A stretch of DNA of 64,000 nt from Mesocentrotus franciscanus (taxonomy: Eukaryota; Echinodermata; Echinoidea; Camarodonta; Strongylocentrotidae). Below, in pieces: positions 1 to 11,434 of the stretch. The notes beneath the pieces are model-generated. The model had not been told where the DNA came from, ran no database searches, and worked only from the letters and a program-made list of their open reading frames with translations. Position numbers and translations under genes: made by a program. Positions within the stretch are counted from its first letter, which is position 1; each line of letters opens with the position of its first letter. Location of the stretch: positions 22,744,800 through 22,808,799 of the forward strand of contig CP137682.1 of the NCBI GenBank assembly GCA_037976565.1, written 5' to 3'.

Positions 1-602
1 CGAGCTGCGTCCAACAGGTTTAAGCGCCAATATCTGAAGATTGCGCATGCTTAATCTGTAAGAACTACTGATATAATAATAAATATCTTAAGAATTACGT
101 ACAGATGCACACTTCTGATTTCATTTTTAAAATAAGAATTGCACCGACATAGAATATTTTCAGAAGCATGTATTAGCAAGCAAGTTTTAGACATCGAAGG
201 AATATAGAAATATGTTGATGTATGAACTAAGCATATTGTTTTTATCGAATGGTCGTGGAGCTGCGAGGTATTTGAACTGAATGTCGTAGAGTACGAAGTA
301 AACCTGCTGGGAAATTACTGTTCTTATATAGCGATACTCCCGGTGTATTACTGCAATAATATACTATGGTCTTATCGCGGTAAACCCAGAGGTTAATTAG
401 CACCATCGCAAAGATTTTCGAAAGTCGAGCTTAGGCAATTTCAATAGCTTTTGCGTCACCTATTGCAATATTCGAAGATTTAAAGATTTAAATGATTGAA
501 TGTTGATATATAAGATGCTGTCATAAATTCTTTCAAAATCGGATCGTAGTCAGATAATGGAGTGTGCGTCGCGCTAAAAATGCCTCTGAGATCATGTTCG
601 CT
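1..602. other. AT-rich stretch, nothing recognised
   Basis: I see no open frame, RNA gene or clear repeat boundary here. The right end leads directly into the LINE remnant, so part of it may be further, unrecognisably decayed LINE sequence. Confidence 0.4.
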
Positions 603-1442
603 ATTGGCATAATAAAGAGAGCAAAGAGTTTTTTGCCTAAACAATCCTTAAAGTTACTTTATAACAGTCTAGTGTCGCCACGATTTGATTACTGCTCTGT
701 TGTATGGTGTAACAGATTTCATTCCCATACAACTTAGCTGCAACAAATTCAAAAGAGGGCCGCAAGAATAATATTGAACAAGACATATGACACACCGTCT
801 GCTGATTTGTTCACAAGTCTTAAATGGATGACACTAGACAAACGGTTTGAGTTAAGTCGCGTTATGATAATAAATGCGTTCATAACTTAACACCTTCTTA
901 CCGTAAGGTAGGCTTAATCAATCCTAATGATGTACATGAGCATCATACAAGGCAAATAGACAGTGAATGTTTACGTGTGCCCAGATTTCACATTGATTGT
1001 TAAAGGTGTAGCCCAATTGTTTCTTCTATATTTGAATGAAATATGCTAGATAATTCGATGAGAACGGCTTCCTCTGTCAATTCAATTAAGAGATTGTTTA
1101 AACAAAGTTGTAATTTGTGAATGGCTCAGCCGAACATACACTACGTGCATATTCTGTAATATTAACTTGATTTATTCACATAATTGCGACTTAATCAATA
1201 TTTTCCTATTGGCATTACAGTTGAACTAGGTTACTGATATATGATCATTTCGCAAATAGAGTATTTGTTTGTGCCACGTCTATTATTGCTGTGTTATATC
1301 TTTCTTAATGTACTATGGAATTTTATTTTAACTGTTCTGTATAAACGTTATGCTTTTTGATTTAAATATATATTATGTTCATAATAATATTCAGGGCCCC
1401 ATGGAAGACCACTACTTATTGGTGAATGGGCTACCCTGACAA
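603..1442 (+). mobile_element. Decayed non-LTR retrotransposon, reverse-transcriptase C-terminus and 3' end
   Basis: Frame +603 reads LYNSLVSPRFDYCSVVW, then an in-frame TAG at 735-737, then LQQIQKRAARIILNKTYDT and SLKWMTLDKR. This order is typical of the region after the RT domain in CR1/L2/Jockey-type LINEs. The frame is lost after about 870. The 3' end is probably the block with GGGCCC and GGCTACCCTG near 1394-1440, because a second copy of that block occurs at 24,194-24,275. The copy is non-functional. The family name is inferred from the motif only. Confidence 0.8.
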
Positions 1443-1845
1443 AAGATTAGAAATAAATAAAATTGCATTTACAATTTTACATAAGCTAGAAATTGAAACC
1501 AATAATACCTTGATATTTTCATGTGGTACAATAGTGGGAGCTATATAAAGGCTAATCATTTCGAAACTACTTTGGAAGGACGTTTAGTCATCATGTAAGT
1601 CGTAATGTGCTGTGCATACTACAAAAAAAATCGAAATGTTATAATTACCATAGTGATATTTCAAAACAATATGATGAACCAAGAAAAATTCTCTTTAGTA
1701 GGTTACGAGATTTTATTTCTGATACGGGTTCAGTGGATACAGTAAATAATGGGTTTTTGACATTTTGATTAAGATACATAGTTCATTTGGCATGTCACAA
1801 TGATGATTATGTGTCAATTGTCAACGGTGAATTTACAAATTCGAA

Positions 1846-1957
1846 CCCCAGTCACATTGACGTGACCAACAACAGACTGATTAAAATACATTGAATTATA
1901 TTACCACAATGGCAAGGTATCAGTCATTTTGGTGTTGGTTTGGCGGTGTGACTGGGG
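1846..1957. mobile_element. Short palindromic MITE, TIR CCCCAGTCACA
   Basis: The ends CCCCAGTCACA and TGTGACTGGGG are inverted repeats about 112 bp apart, and the arms stay partly complementary inward (GACCAACAACAG against GGTGTTGGTTTGG). It belongs to the same family as the three tandem units at 44,151-44,515. Confidence 0.6.
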
Positions 1958-2975
1958 TATTATTATGTCAGATTAAAAAGCTTAAAGCCCCTCTGCACTA
2001 GTTTGGCATGGAGGGATTAGACCTCCCTGTGAGGTCACTGGCAGGTGGTTATCTCATCAAATCACCTCTCAATTAACATAAGATATAGGGCATCATGGGG
2101 GATCAACGGGTACGCTTAGGCATTGTTGGATGTATAGAGGGCGCAATTAGTGCAGTGGGGCTTTAATTCATTATTTTTTATCTTAATACACCCCAATCGA
2201 ACGGGTTTGTGCACAACAAGCATAATTATTAGTAGTTCAAGCATAAAGTGACCAACAGAAGGTTCTTCAGAGACAAAGGCTACAAACGACCGAAAATTTA
2301 AATAAAACCGCTTTAATTGACCTTTGAATGTGCAATAACAGTACATAAATGTTCCTCTTACCCCGGAGGAGTTATGACTGTCAAATATTTGCTCATAATG
2401 TATTAAAATTCACAGATACAAGACTGCAGGGAATGATTATACGTTTCACCTTGATGTCACTTTAGCCCAGATATCCCTTTGACACATTACTTTGTTCCTT
2501 TCTACAATAACCATGCAGGCTGACTGCCACTGACATACGATCTTATTAAAATCAGATTGCTCATTTATCGTTAATTTCCACTTATCATCTTGATGAATCG
2601 TGTCAATATTGATTGAGCTTAGGATGCGCATAAATTATGTTACATGTTAATCCAAGCTCTAAAGCCCGTTGCACACGCGGCATCATTTCAATGTTATAGG
2701 ACATCTTCAAGAAGTAAAGCCTCGTTTGTTTGTTTTTGTTTGTTTTTTACGAGGTAAAGTGTAATACATCTCACAATTTCTTTCTGTATCTTATAACACA
2801 AAGCTCAGTTAATACGCATTGGTCCTTTGTTTTACACGTTAATTTAAAAAAAAGCCGCCGCTGACGTGGTTTATTTTGTCGCGCCAGATGAGAGTGACAT
2901 CGTGTGATTAATGCAAGATGGAAAGTGGAAACAGTGCGTTGATCTTTTTGAAGCGTGGCATGCGTGTGCAAATTG
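1958..2975. other. Intergenic, nothing recognised
   Basis: No supported gene. The short minus-strand open frames have no recognisable domain and no splice context. Confidence 0.4.
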
Positions 2976-3241
2976 TCCTCATAAGTCCCAATTAGCGTCG
3001 GTAATGACGCATTCGAAATGACGCCTCGTGTGCGACGGGTATTCAATATTGACCATATTAATTTCAGTACATAGTCTAGGAGCCTGTCTCGAAATAGTTA
3101 CCCTATTCTCCTCATAAGTCCCAATTAGCGTCGGTAATGACGCATTCGAAATGACGCCTCGTGTGCGACGGGTATTCAATATTGACCATATTAATTTCAG
3201 TACATAGTCTAGGAGCCTGTCTCGAAATAGTTACCCTATTC
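2976..3241. repeat. Perfect 133-bp tandem duplication
   Basis: Unit 1 (2976-3108) and unit 2 (3109-3241) look identical base for base. Both start TCCTCATAAGTCCCAATTAG and end TTACCCTATTCT. Identity with no divergence means a very recent duplication or an assembly duplication. Confidence 0.95.
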
Positions 3242-4748
3242 TACCCAAGTACCCATAACATTTAACCCCCAAAGTTATTTAGACCAACAGGCCTACAGTC
3301 ATTGATAAAAAAGATTGTCAGCCTGGCCGTAGCCGTTGTGTTTAGCCCCCAGAGCCCCGAAAACAAAAACAGACCCCAAAGTCGGGTCGATTTTACCTCA
3401 TCTAGCCCATGCACCAAGGGCTTTGCTAGAACAACAAGGAATCATGCAAACAAGCCAGCCATAAAACATCGTCAATTTCATTTTTTGCTGACAAGGCTCT
3501 TAATATTTAGAATTAGCACCCCCTCCTTTCCCGGCGGTGCCCAATACCCTTTTTTGTCAATGTCACAAATTCCATTTGTGTGGGCCATTTATTACTTAAT
3601 CATACCACTGGACAACTATTCTTTTTTTTTCACACAAAAACAAAGTCTCTCTGCACGCATTTTATGCTGTACATTATGTTAGAATAAGAATAAATATTGA
3701 TACAAGTATAACATTGCACAAAATAGTTCATTACTTACCGTACAATTGCAATTATACAAAACTACATGAAATAAAATTCAGTCATATTCAACTACGTTTG
3801 CATTACGCTTTGCTTTGCAGACTGCTCATTCAAATGTAGGGGATACTTACAATCTGTATAGCCTTGTATTGAATATATCCACACATAAAATCATTTAAAA
3901 AAAGAAAGACTTCAACATTATTAGTCTACAAGCTTGTCGTTTCATAATAACAAACAAAATTCATACCATATACTGGACTTCTGGAACAATTCATGGGTTT
4001 CCAGAGAAAATTTCATTTTTTGTAATAAACAGAATATAATGGCAAGAACAACTATTGTAAGAACACCACATGAAATTGGCAAATAAAATGTACTTGGTTC
4101 AAAACTGAAAGTACAAATCTAATACTTTTTCTGGATTGGTACTCGTAAGTATAATAAATTACTTTTACAATTGTATTTCTTCTTCACTAAACATAGATCA
4201 TGGATTTTTAAAAACCTTATAAGTAAAACATTGTAACTTTATTGTCATCTATTCTGAACTCGTTCTGAGGCCAACACTTTTTATCTACTCTTTTCTGATA
4301 ATGTCTTGCTTTTTTCAGAAGTAAATATTCACCCTAGAACAATGTTACAATACTCTTACAATGTCCGTTCCAATTATAACTAATATTTACAATAGTAAGG
4401 GATAATCATAGACAATGCATATCGGAAGAGGAAATATAAATAATGTAAAATGTTAGACAGAGTAGCATTCATAACTAATGCATCATTGTTGTTTAGACTG
4501 ATATAGTCCATTGACATTCTTTTTTCAAATGAATAATTATTTCTGCTGTACATGAAAAACTGAAATACTCTGCAAAAAACGGCTAAAAAAAAAGTCAACA
4601 ATGTACATAGTCATGTTTTAGATTAATACCAACTTCATTTTTGTTTTAAATGTGAGAATCAAAATATTCAATTTTGCAAGAAAAATAAAAGGGAATGACA
4701 CATGGGACAGTTATGATGATCACTAAATTCTGATCAGCTAGGGTAAAT
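3242..4748. other. AT-rich intergenic, nothing recognised
   Basis: No gene, RNA or transposon signal I can support. The open frame at 3302-3682 (+) has no recognisable domain. Confidence 0.4.
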
Positions 4749-5144
4749 GTAGGGAATACAGGATAGACAATACATTAACCCGTTGACTACTCAATTCATT
4801 CATTGTCATAGGCTTGATACAGGAGCTTGTAGGGAATACAGGACAGACAATACATTAACCCGTTGACTACTCAATTCATTCATTGTCATAGGCTTGATAC
4901 AGGAGCTTGTAGGGAATACAGGACAGACAATACATTAACCCGTTGACTACTCAATTCATTCATTGTCATAGGCTTGATACAGGAGCTTGTAGGGAATACA
5001 GGACAGACAATACATTAACCTGTTGACTACTGAATTCATTCATTGTCATAGGCTTGATACAGGAGCTTGTAGGGAATACAGGACAGACAATACATTAACC
5101 CATTGACTACTCAATTCATTCATTGTTATAGGCTTGATACAGGG
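4749..5144. repeat. 80-bp minisatellite, about 5 copies
   Basis: Units start at 4749, 4829, 4909, 4989 and 5069 with GTAGGGAATACAGGA. Each carries TTGACTACTCAATTCATTCA and GGCTTGATACAGG. The period is exactly 80 bp with only a few substitutions, so it is a young array. There are no unique spacers, so it is not a CRISPR array. Confidence 0.95.
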
Positions 5145-6816
5145 GCCTCCAAGTTCCAGGAGGCAATGGATTAAATCCTGTTTTAACACTTCTCATATTC
5201 TTAAAGGGTTGATATCAGACTCGACCCTCTTTTCCTCCTTATATGACAGGGGTACAAGTTATGCAACATAATGAAACAGCAATGTCTAATGTTCATATGG
5301 ACCTAAGCACATACAGATATCAATAGCAATCTCTGACCAGGTCTGTACGGGTAGGGAGGGATGATTACCTGACATCATGTATATTTCCAACCATTTTGCA
5401 TTCAAAGAAAATCAAAATAGATCTCATATTTACTCCATCTTATTGACCTTCTACATTCCAAATTCTTTTTAAAAACTTATATTATTACATCTTCTGACAC
5501 TTCAGGCTTTTTCACACATAACATGGGAAACTGCAGCAGTTTGGCTCAGCAGTTGGTGTTTTTTTACATGTATGGAAATGATTGGTGAGTGGGGACAAAA
5601 AATATCTGTATATTATGACTTACAGACCTGTGAGCAGCATTGTGCATATGATTTTTTTTTCTTCAAAGCCCCAGTTAACTTTACTGCGTCATATATGAAG
5701 GATCCTTTATATTGGTGCCAGAACCTGTTAAAACTCTGTAAATACTTTATTCTTGGATACGAAAAGACATTCCACATGATATCTACCAACTACCACACAC
5801 AAACAGACATACAAATAATATACAGTCGGATGTTACATTATATACATTTGCACACACATATATTTGTACATCCTACACTCTTCATTTCTCGTCAGAAAGT
5901 TTCTCTTAAAAAGTACTGTTTAAATTCATTCTCTAAAGGTAGTTTAAATTCATTCTCTAAAGGTAATCATACATCTATACTTGTGATTTGCACAATGAGT
6001 TGGAGACAAAAGAAATAATGGTGTCAATTTGGCAATCCTTCACTCATAAGGTTTGATATGAATCAGTCGCTGAGAGCTAAAAGGGCACTAATTTTGTTTT
6101 TAAAATCATATGAGTGAATGACCTTCTGCTACTCAAAAGGTGAATCGTCCAATTTAATTGTCTTTGTTCATTCTCTTCCTACTCTTGAATTAAAAAGCAA
6201 AACAATGAAATTATTACAAAGCCATAACTCACAAGAAAAACAAACAAACCAAATAATTATACCATTATCCCAATCATTTTCAATACTGATGATCAGACAA
6301 TCAATAAGACAAAAAAGATTTTAAAAACCTATTATGGATTTTGAAGAAGAAAATTATGCTTCGGTGGTATATTAATTTTCATGGAAGAAGGTTGGAAAAG
6401 TGACAAACAAAACTTGATATTAAAGTTCCTATGCACCATACATGTATGTATTCAAGACAGACTTCACAATATTTTTGTTTAACCTTACAGGTTGTGTATT
6501 CCTTTTAGACCCTTTCAAACATTAATTGTCCCTCAATCAATCAATTTTATATCCCTCACTTCATAGGTTCCATAATTAAAGGTGAAATTTTAAAATAATA
6601 ATAATTTAGTTGCTTTGCGAACTGCTGATGCTCATTATGGAGTGCCATAAAGTAACGCTCATCATATTTATATCATTGTTAGCATCACAAATGTTAAATT
6701 CAGTAAAATGTTGTTGATGTGGGAAAATGTGACTGACAATGATGTTCTTTAATGCAGTAATTTTCGTTTTTATTCAAGGTGATTATATATATCTCAAAAT
6801 AAATACTGTATTTTAA
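5145..6816. other. Intergenic, only a short direct repeat
   Basis: No gene was recognised. A perfect 24-bp direct repeat (TTTAAATTCATTCTCTAAAG core) lies at 5918-5941 and 5942-5965. The surrounding open frame (5572-6018 +) has no recognisable domain. Confidence 0.4.
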
Positions 6817-7347
6817 AGGTACTATGTCCCATTTGCAGGCCAAAAAAATGAAAAGGTTAAATTCCAACGGCATTTGAAAGACAATACTAATTTAGAACTT
6901 CCCTAAAAAAAGGGGGGCTTGAAAATATCTTTAAGTGGGAAAATAACGACTATTAGTTGTCGAATCGACTTAGGAGCTATAGAGCCAGTAAGTAATAGTC
7001 TGATTTTTCAGACCATTGTACCGAATGGTCGTACGTTTTATGCTGCGCAAAGATTCAATCAGTTTAATTTTGGCCATTACAAGAAGTGGGTTATTGATGT
7101 AGACAAATGCTCATGTACCCTTTACAGCTCATTTTATGTATGTTATTACCAAAGATGAAAAAGGCCAGTCAGTCACTCAATAGTGTCTGACAGTGAAGTC
7201 TAGCAAGTAAACGGGTTTCCTTGCATAATTTGAATATTAGGACACTGATAATGTTTAAATTTCACAGATATGGCATACATGACATATTCATAATTCCTGC
7301 AAAGTTCTACAGAATTTGATGTTGGCTGCAAAAGGGACATAGTATCT
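6817..7347. mobile_element. TTAA-flanked TIR element (MITE), 531 bp
   Basis: The left end is TTAA then AGGTACTATGTCCCATTTGC. The right end, read inward on the minus strand, is AGATACTATGTCCCTTTTGC followed outside by TTAA. TTAA target duplications are known for piggyBac and Kolobok superfamilies; there is no transposase here, so the superfamily is inferred. Confidence 0.75.
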
Positions 7348-7459
7348 TTAAGGGACTAATTATGTTTGTTTGTTTTGTTTTTTTCTTGTGTTCACTGCTG
7401 CACTATTGACACAACTTCATTATTTACGAGTGCAAAAGGAATATAAATCCCTAAAAGCA

Positions 7460-7622
7460 CACGCCTTCAATATGAGGGAAAGTAGCACTACATGGCAAGC
7501 AACTTCAATTCCTACTGAAAGACGATTGCCCAAAAAACAATACATCAAAGCACCTGCCCTGGGATTACCGGTACCCACAACCCAAATTTGTGAGTCAGGG
7601 AGACCAACGACTAAACCATAAT
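7460..7622 (-). mobile_element. Degenerate tRNA-derived SINE
   Basis: On the minus strand from about 7620 there is an A-box-like TGGTTTAGTCG, then a degenerate B-box (GGTACCGGTAATCCC), then TTTTTTGGGCAATCG. The last block resembles the CCTTTGGCAAG element following the tRNA head in the other SINEs of this window. It is weak and may be coincidental. Confidence 0.35.
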
Positions 7623-7697
7623 GTAATTTAATGTTTTTTAGTTACATCAAAATTAATTGATTTTTTCTATCCTGGTAAATCTTTAAGCTTTTTTACA

Positions 7698-8311
7698 TTA
7701 CCCCCGTAAATCTCTGTGTATAAGGCGCACTTTTTTGCCGCCGAAAAAAATTTGAAAGTCGGGGGTGCGTCTTATTAACGGGGTAAACAAAAAAAAAAAA
7801 AAAAAAAAATTTGAAGTTTCGATCTGTGCCCCTCCACCTGGCGCTATGCCTGGCAATGTCTCCCAGCTCAGTAATCGGTGTGTTGACTCACCACTCGGAA
7901 ACTAGAACAACACTCAAATTTGTCTGTCATCTTGGTTTGAAAGTAATCTTTCTAATAGATGTCAATATGTAGTTTATAATAATTCCTCCAATTTTTCTTC
8001 TATTACACATGGCATACCACAAGGTCCTATCCTAGGTCCTCAACTGTTTTTAATTTACATTAATGATCTTACACATTCTTCTAAAAAACGACATCGTTCC
8101 TATTATTTGTGACAAGTTCACAAACACAAATCGGCGCCTTCAACTGCACCACGCAGTTAAATGAAAGACCTTCCCCGCGTGGGTTTTTTAACACAGACCT
8201 GGAAAAAAAAAAATAAATAAAAAAATAAAAAATAAAAAAAAATAAATAAATTTAAAAAAAGGGGGTGCGCCTTATACACGGGTGCGCCTTATACACGGAG
8301 ATTTACGGTAA
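7698..8311. mobile_element. TIR DNA element enclosing a LINE fragment
   Basis: Terminal inverted repeats read TTACCCCCGTAAATCTCTGT...ATAAGGCGCAC on the left and TTACCGTAAATCTCCGTGTA...AAGGCGCACC on the right, about 33 bp each with few mismatches. The right TIR repeats its GGTGCGCCTTATACACGG core in tandem. Homopolymer T and A-rich tracts flank the interior. No target duplication is clear. The LINE RT piece at 7933-8097 lies inside, either nested or captured. Confidence 0.7.
7933..8097 (+). pseudogene. LINE reverse-transcriptase fragment (central RT motif)
   Basis: Frame +7933 reads WFESNLSNRCQYV, then GIPQGPILGPQLFLIYIND. This is the classic RT motif preceding the FADD box of CR1/L2/Jockey-type non-LTR elements. 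Nothing before or after it is recognisable RT, so it is an isolated fragment of about 55 codons. Whether it shares a family with the remnant at 603-1442 cannot be told, because the two cover different RT parts. Confidence 0.8.
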
Positions 8312-8457
8312 CCAAAGTTTGTATTATTTTCGAATGAATGTGTTCTTTCTTATCGTCTAAAGAGCTACATGTAATGCGAAAGGATTGCTTCTTTACTTAT
8401 GCAGTACCAGATAAATAAAAACATATGACTGATGTCAATTTTCCTAGTATATGAAGG

Positions 8458-8660
8458 AGCCGAGATAGTTCAGTGGTAGGGCCGTGGTCTAGTACCCAGA
8501 AGGTCACAGGATCAAAACCAAGTCACTGTGCTAGTGCCCTTTGGTAAGGCATTAATCGTCATTACCAAGTCCCTCGGAGATGAGTTGGTCCCCCGGTTAC
8601 TTACAAGCATACACATGCTTCTTAACAGTTGGGTCAAAAGAAACCAACCAACCAACCTTT
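8458..8660 (+). mobile_element. tRNA-derived SINE copy
   Basis: The A box TAGTTCAGTGG (8466-8476) is followed by a degenerate B box (GGATCAAAACC), then by CCCTTTGGTAAGGCATTA. The last block parallels CCTTTGGCAAGACATT in the SINE at 19.6 kb. The copy ends in an (ACCA)n run near 8640-8658. The mutated B box suggests an old, probably silent copy. Confidence 0.65.
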
Positions 8661-10127
8661 CAATATCCTATGGCACTCTGAAAGAGCAAATGTATATTCA
8701 AAAAGCCATTACGAAACACATAAAATCTAAAAGTAGAGTTACTGTCATTAGTTTTTCGCATATTCAATATTGTTTACAGTTTTTGCCTTATTTTTATCTG
8801 AAATTTGATTAAACCCTCAACAAAATACTTCTGACGTAAAGATAAAATCAGTGCCTCTCAATACATATTTTATGTAATATTTCATTATCCTCCCTCTCCG
8901 TATGAAAGGAGATATGGGATTTTCTTCTCCTTTTCTCTAATGTATTTCTATTTCACATCAATTTCACGTCTCTATAAAATCAATGCATTCCAATAACACT
9001 CAGTGCAATTGTGGTTTAATACATCAACATTTAGTGAATAAATGCAATATTTGACATTCATGAAAGAACTTTGACAAGCAATACTGATTAATAAAAATTA
9101 TAGCATTCACACATCTTGTTTGTACATCAGTAATGAATGAAAGTCCAAATACCTCAAAGAGTACATTACAAAATTAATCATTGACTTTTGTTCTTCAATT
9201 TAAAGACCTGTAAACTACTTTCTTATTCAATCAAGTTATCGATACGTTCACTTACATTTCTATTCAGAACAAAGTGCATTTAGCTTAAATAATGAAAGCA
9301 TTATGCCATACTCAGTCTGAAGTTCATTAATATATGTTCCTAAGAATACTGTAATAACCACAAAAATATATAGAACTGTCGAAAAAATGCAGTGGAGTAG
9401 AACATTCATGTAGTTCAGTCAAAGAGTCCATAAAAATAAGTATTTCTCAAAGACTGATGTAAACAACGTATAGCACCAGTAATATTGTGGTTGCACTATC
9501 GATTAATACAGTTACATCACTCAAAATATGACATATACATGTAGTTCTTGTTTTCGTTCACTAAAAATAAAAACATAGACTGACTTAGATATTAAAAATG
9601 AACATATATACTCTCTTTTTAACGCATTGCACTAGGAAGCCATTCTCAAAGAATACACACATGAGTATCTATATCATCTAACAAGCATCACCAAAACATG
9701 GATGTCTTTGCATACCGATGTACATCTGGCAAACTATGCGTCTGGTAAACTATGCAACTTCTGTTTATTTAAAAAGAACCATTTTCCCCACTCTTTAAAG
9801 GGAAGATAAAGAAAAGGTTGTTGGGTGAAGTTTATGAAAATAATAGGCATTATAACAATATTGTTGCATATTGTTTTTTGCCCAACAGATTTAATCCAAA
9901 ACTGGAACAGTTCAAAACACACAGCCTCATGTTAAAGTCACACAGTGGTCTGTATCCATGTGTAATGCCTCACAATTCGCTGACACCAATTCAAGTGTTT
10001 AAACGTTTCCCAGGCAGTGTAAATGTGACCCACCAGGCAATTACTCCATTACTAGATTGCCTTAAAATCTAATAGGTGAAGGAAAATTTATGACGATGAG
10101 ACTTCTTTATGTCATATGGGGCTATTG
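8661..10127. other. AT-rich, possible distal DIS3L2 3' UTR
   Basis: No gene was recognised. The first AATAAA I find on the minus strand downstream of the DIS3L2 stop is near 9767 (TTTATT on plus). A 3' UTR of about 1.7 kb is therefore possible but unproven. Confidence 0.3.
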
Positions 10128-10275
10128 GTGAAGGGCGCAGTGCATTACAGAAGACCTGTTCGCCATAAAGGTGAAGTCCACAATGTGTGATTGATAACAC
10201 CTGTTATTGTGTAAACATCCGAATGATGTCAAATTCCCCATAACCGTCCACGACTATGGGTCTTTAACCATTGGC
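10128..10275 (+). repeat. Dispersed repeat, copy 1 of 2
   Basis: It aligns in the same orientation with 12,465-12,600. Shared anchors in order are a GGGxGCA start, ACAGAAGA, CATAAA(G/T)GTGAAG, GTTATTG(T/G)GTAAA, CAATTCCCCATAA-like and ACTATGG(G/C). The divergence makes it an old element. Family unknown. Confidence 0.6.
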
Positions 10276-11434
10276 ATCACCTTTCACCACAATTTTGCAA
10301 TGGTAACCTATACCCTGCTATCCACTACAACTCTAGACTCTTTATCAGCTTGAAGGAGTTAGCATTGTCGGTGGACCAATCTGGATATACTATTCTCCTT
10401 CGCCGATTTGATAAGCATCCTATATTTTGACTAAGGTACTTGTTCATTGGGTGGCTCCTCTTGTTGATAAAACCTTGACTTGTAAATTCCAGGAGAATAT
10501 GACAGGACAAGTTGCCAAAACACTGTAGAATTACCCACAATGGCCTATTCAGTGTTGTATCTAATTGTGTGTAAACTTGTCTAAACAACACTTGTTGACA
10601 CAACCCTTAATACGTTTACATGCATATGAACATGGCAGAGTGGGCAAGATGGCATGATGGTTTTTCAACACATAAACCTCACACAATATCATCAAGCCTA
10701 CTACACATGCACCACACATATAAAAGCAAACATATGAATCCGTAACCAAATTCTCTAAGCAAAGCTTGTATGGCTACATGTTACCCTGTCATGCGAGTAT
10801 AAAGTAATTGGAATTCAGGCATTGTAATGAAGAAGAAAAAAAGAGAATGTGTTCTTTACTGTTATGAGCACCTATAGCTACATCACTAGTAATGTCAAAG
10901 ACATTTTGGTTCAAGTTAAGAAGAGGGTTTAAGCTGTTTAAGAATTCTATTTCCCGTAGGTGAATGAAGCACCCAATTCTAAGAGACAATCGGTTAAAGA
11001 ATCTCGGGGCTACTATACATGTCTGATTGCATGTCATGTAGTGAAAAAATAATAATTTTCAGTTAAAAATCAGATCAAATATCAGGTTTCAAGACATACC
11101 ATAAAATCTTGTAAAATAAGCATGTAATTCTCTTCTTCAAGGTCTAGTTTAAGAACAGACTCAAGCAAATTACCGTAGTGATGTGAAGTTGATCCATTGC
11201 AAATACTCTAATTCATTTGCTATTACTACTATTATCATCATCATACTATTATTGTATTTCTAAGGGCTCAAGAAGAATAAATAAAATTTCAAAATGACAG
11301 TGGCTATGGCATCATTTGTTTAGATTGTCGGCATTAAAATGTACAAGGTGCAGCATATGCATTGTAGCTGCGTTAAATATAATGTACTGTACATACAAGG
11401 GCAAGGTATACCTCGTGGGTGAGTTGGTTGCCAA

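Noticed and set aside
3302..3682. 126-codon plus-strand frame
   Set aside because: No domain, signal or repeat recognised. Length is compatible with chance in AT-rich DNA with local C-rich stretches.
4749..5144. CRISPR-like array
   Set aside because: Units are contiguous 80-bp tandem repeats without unique spacers, in an animal genome.
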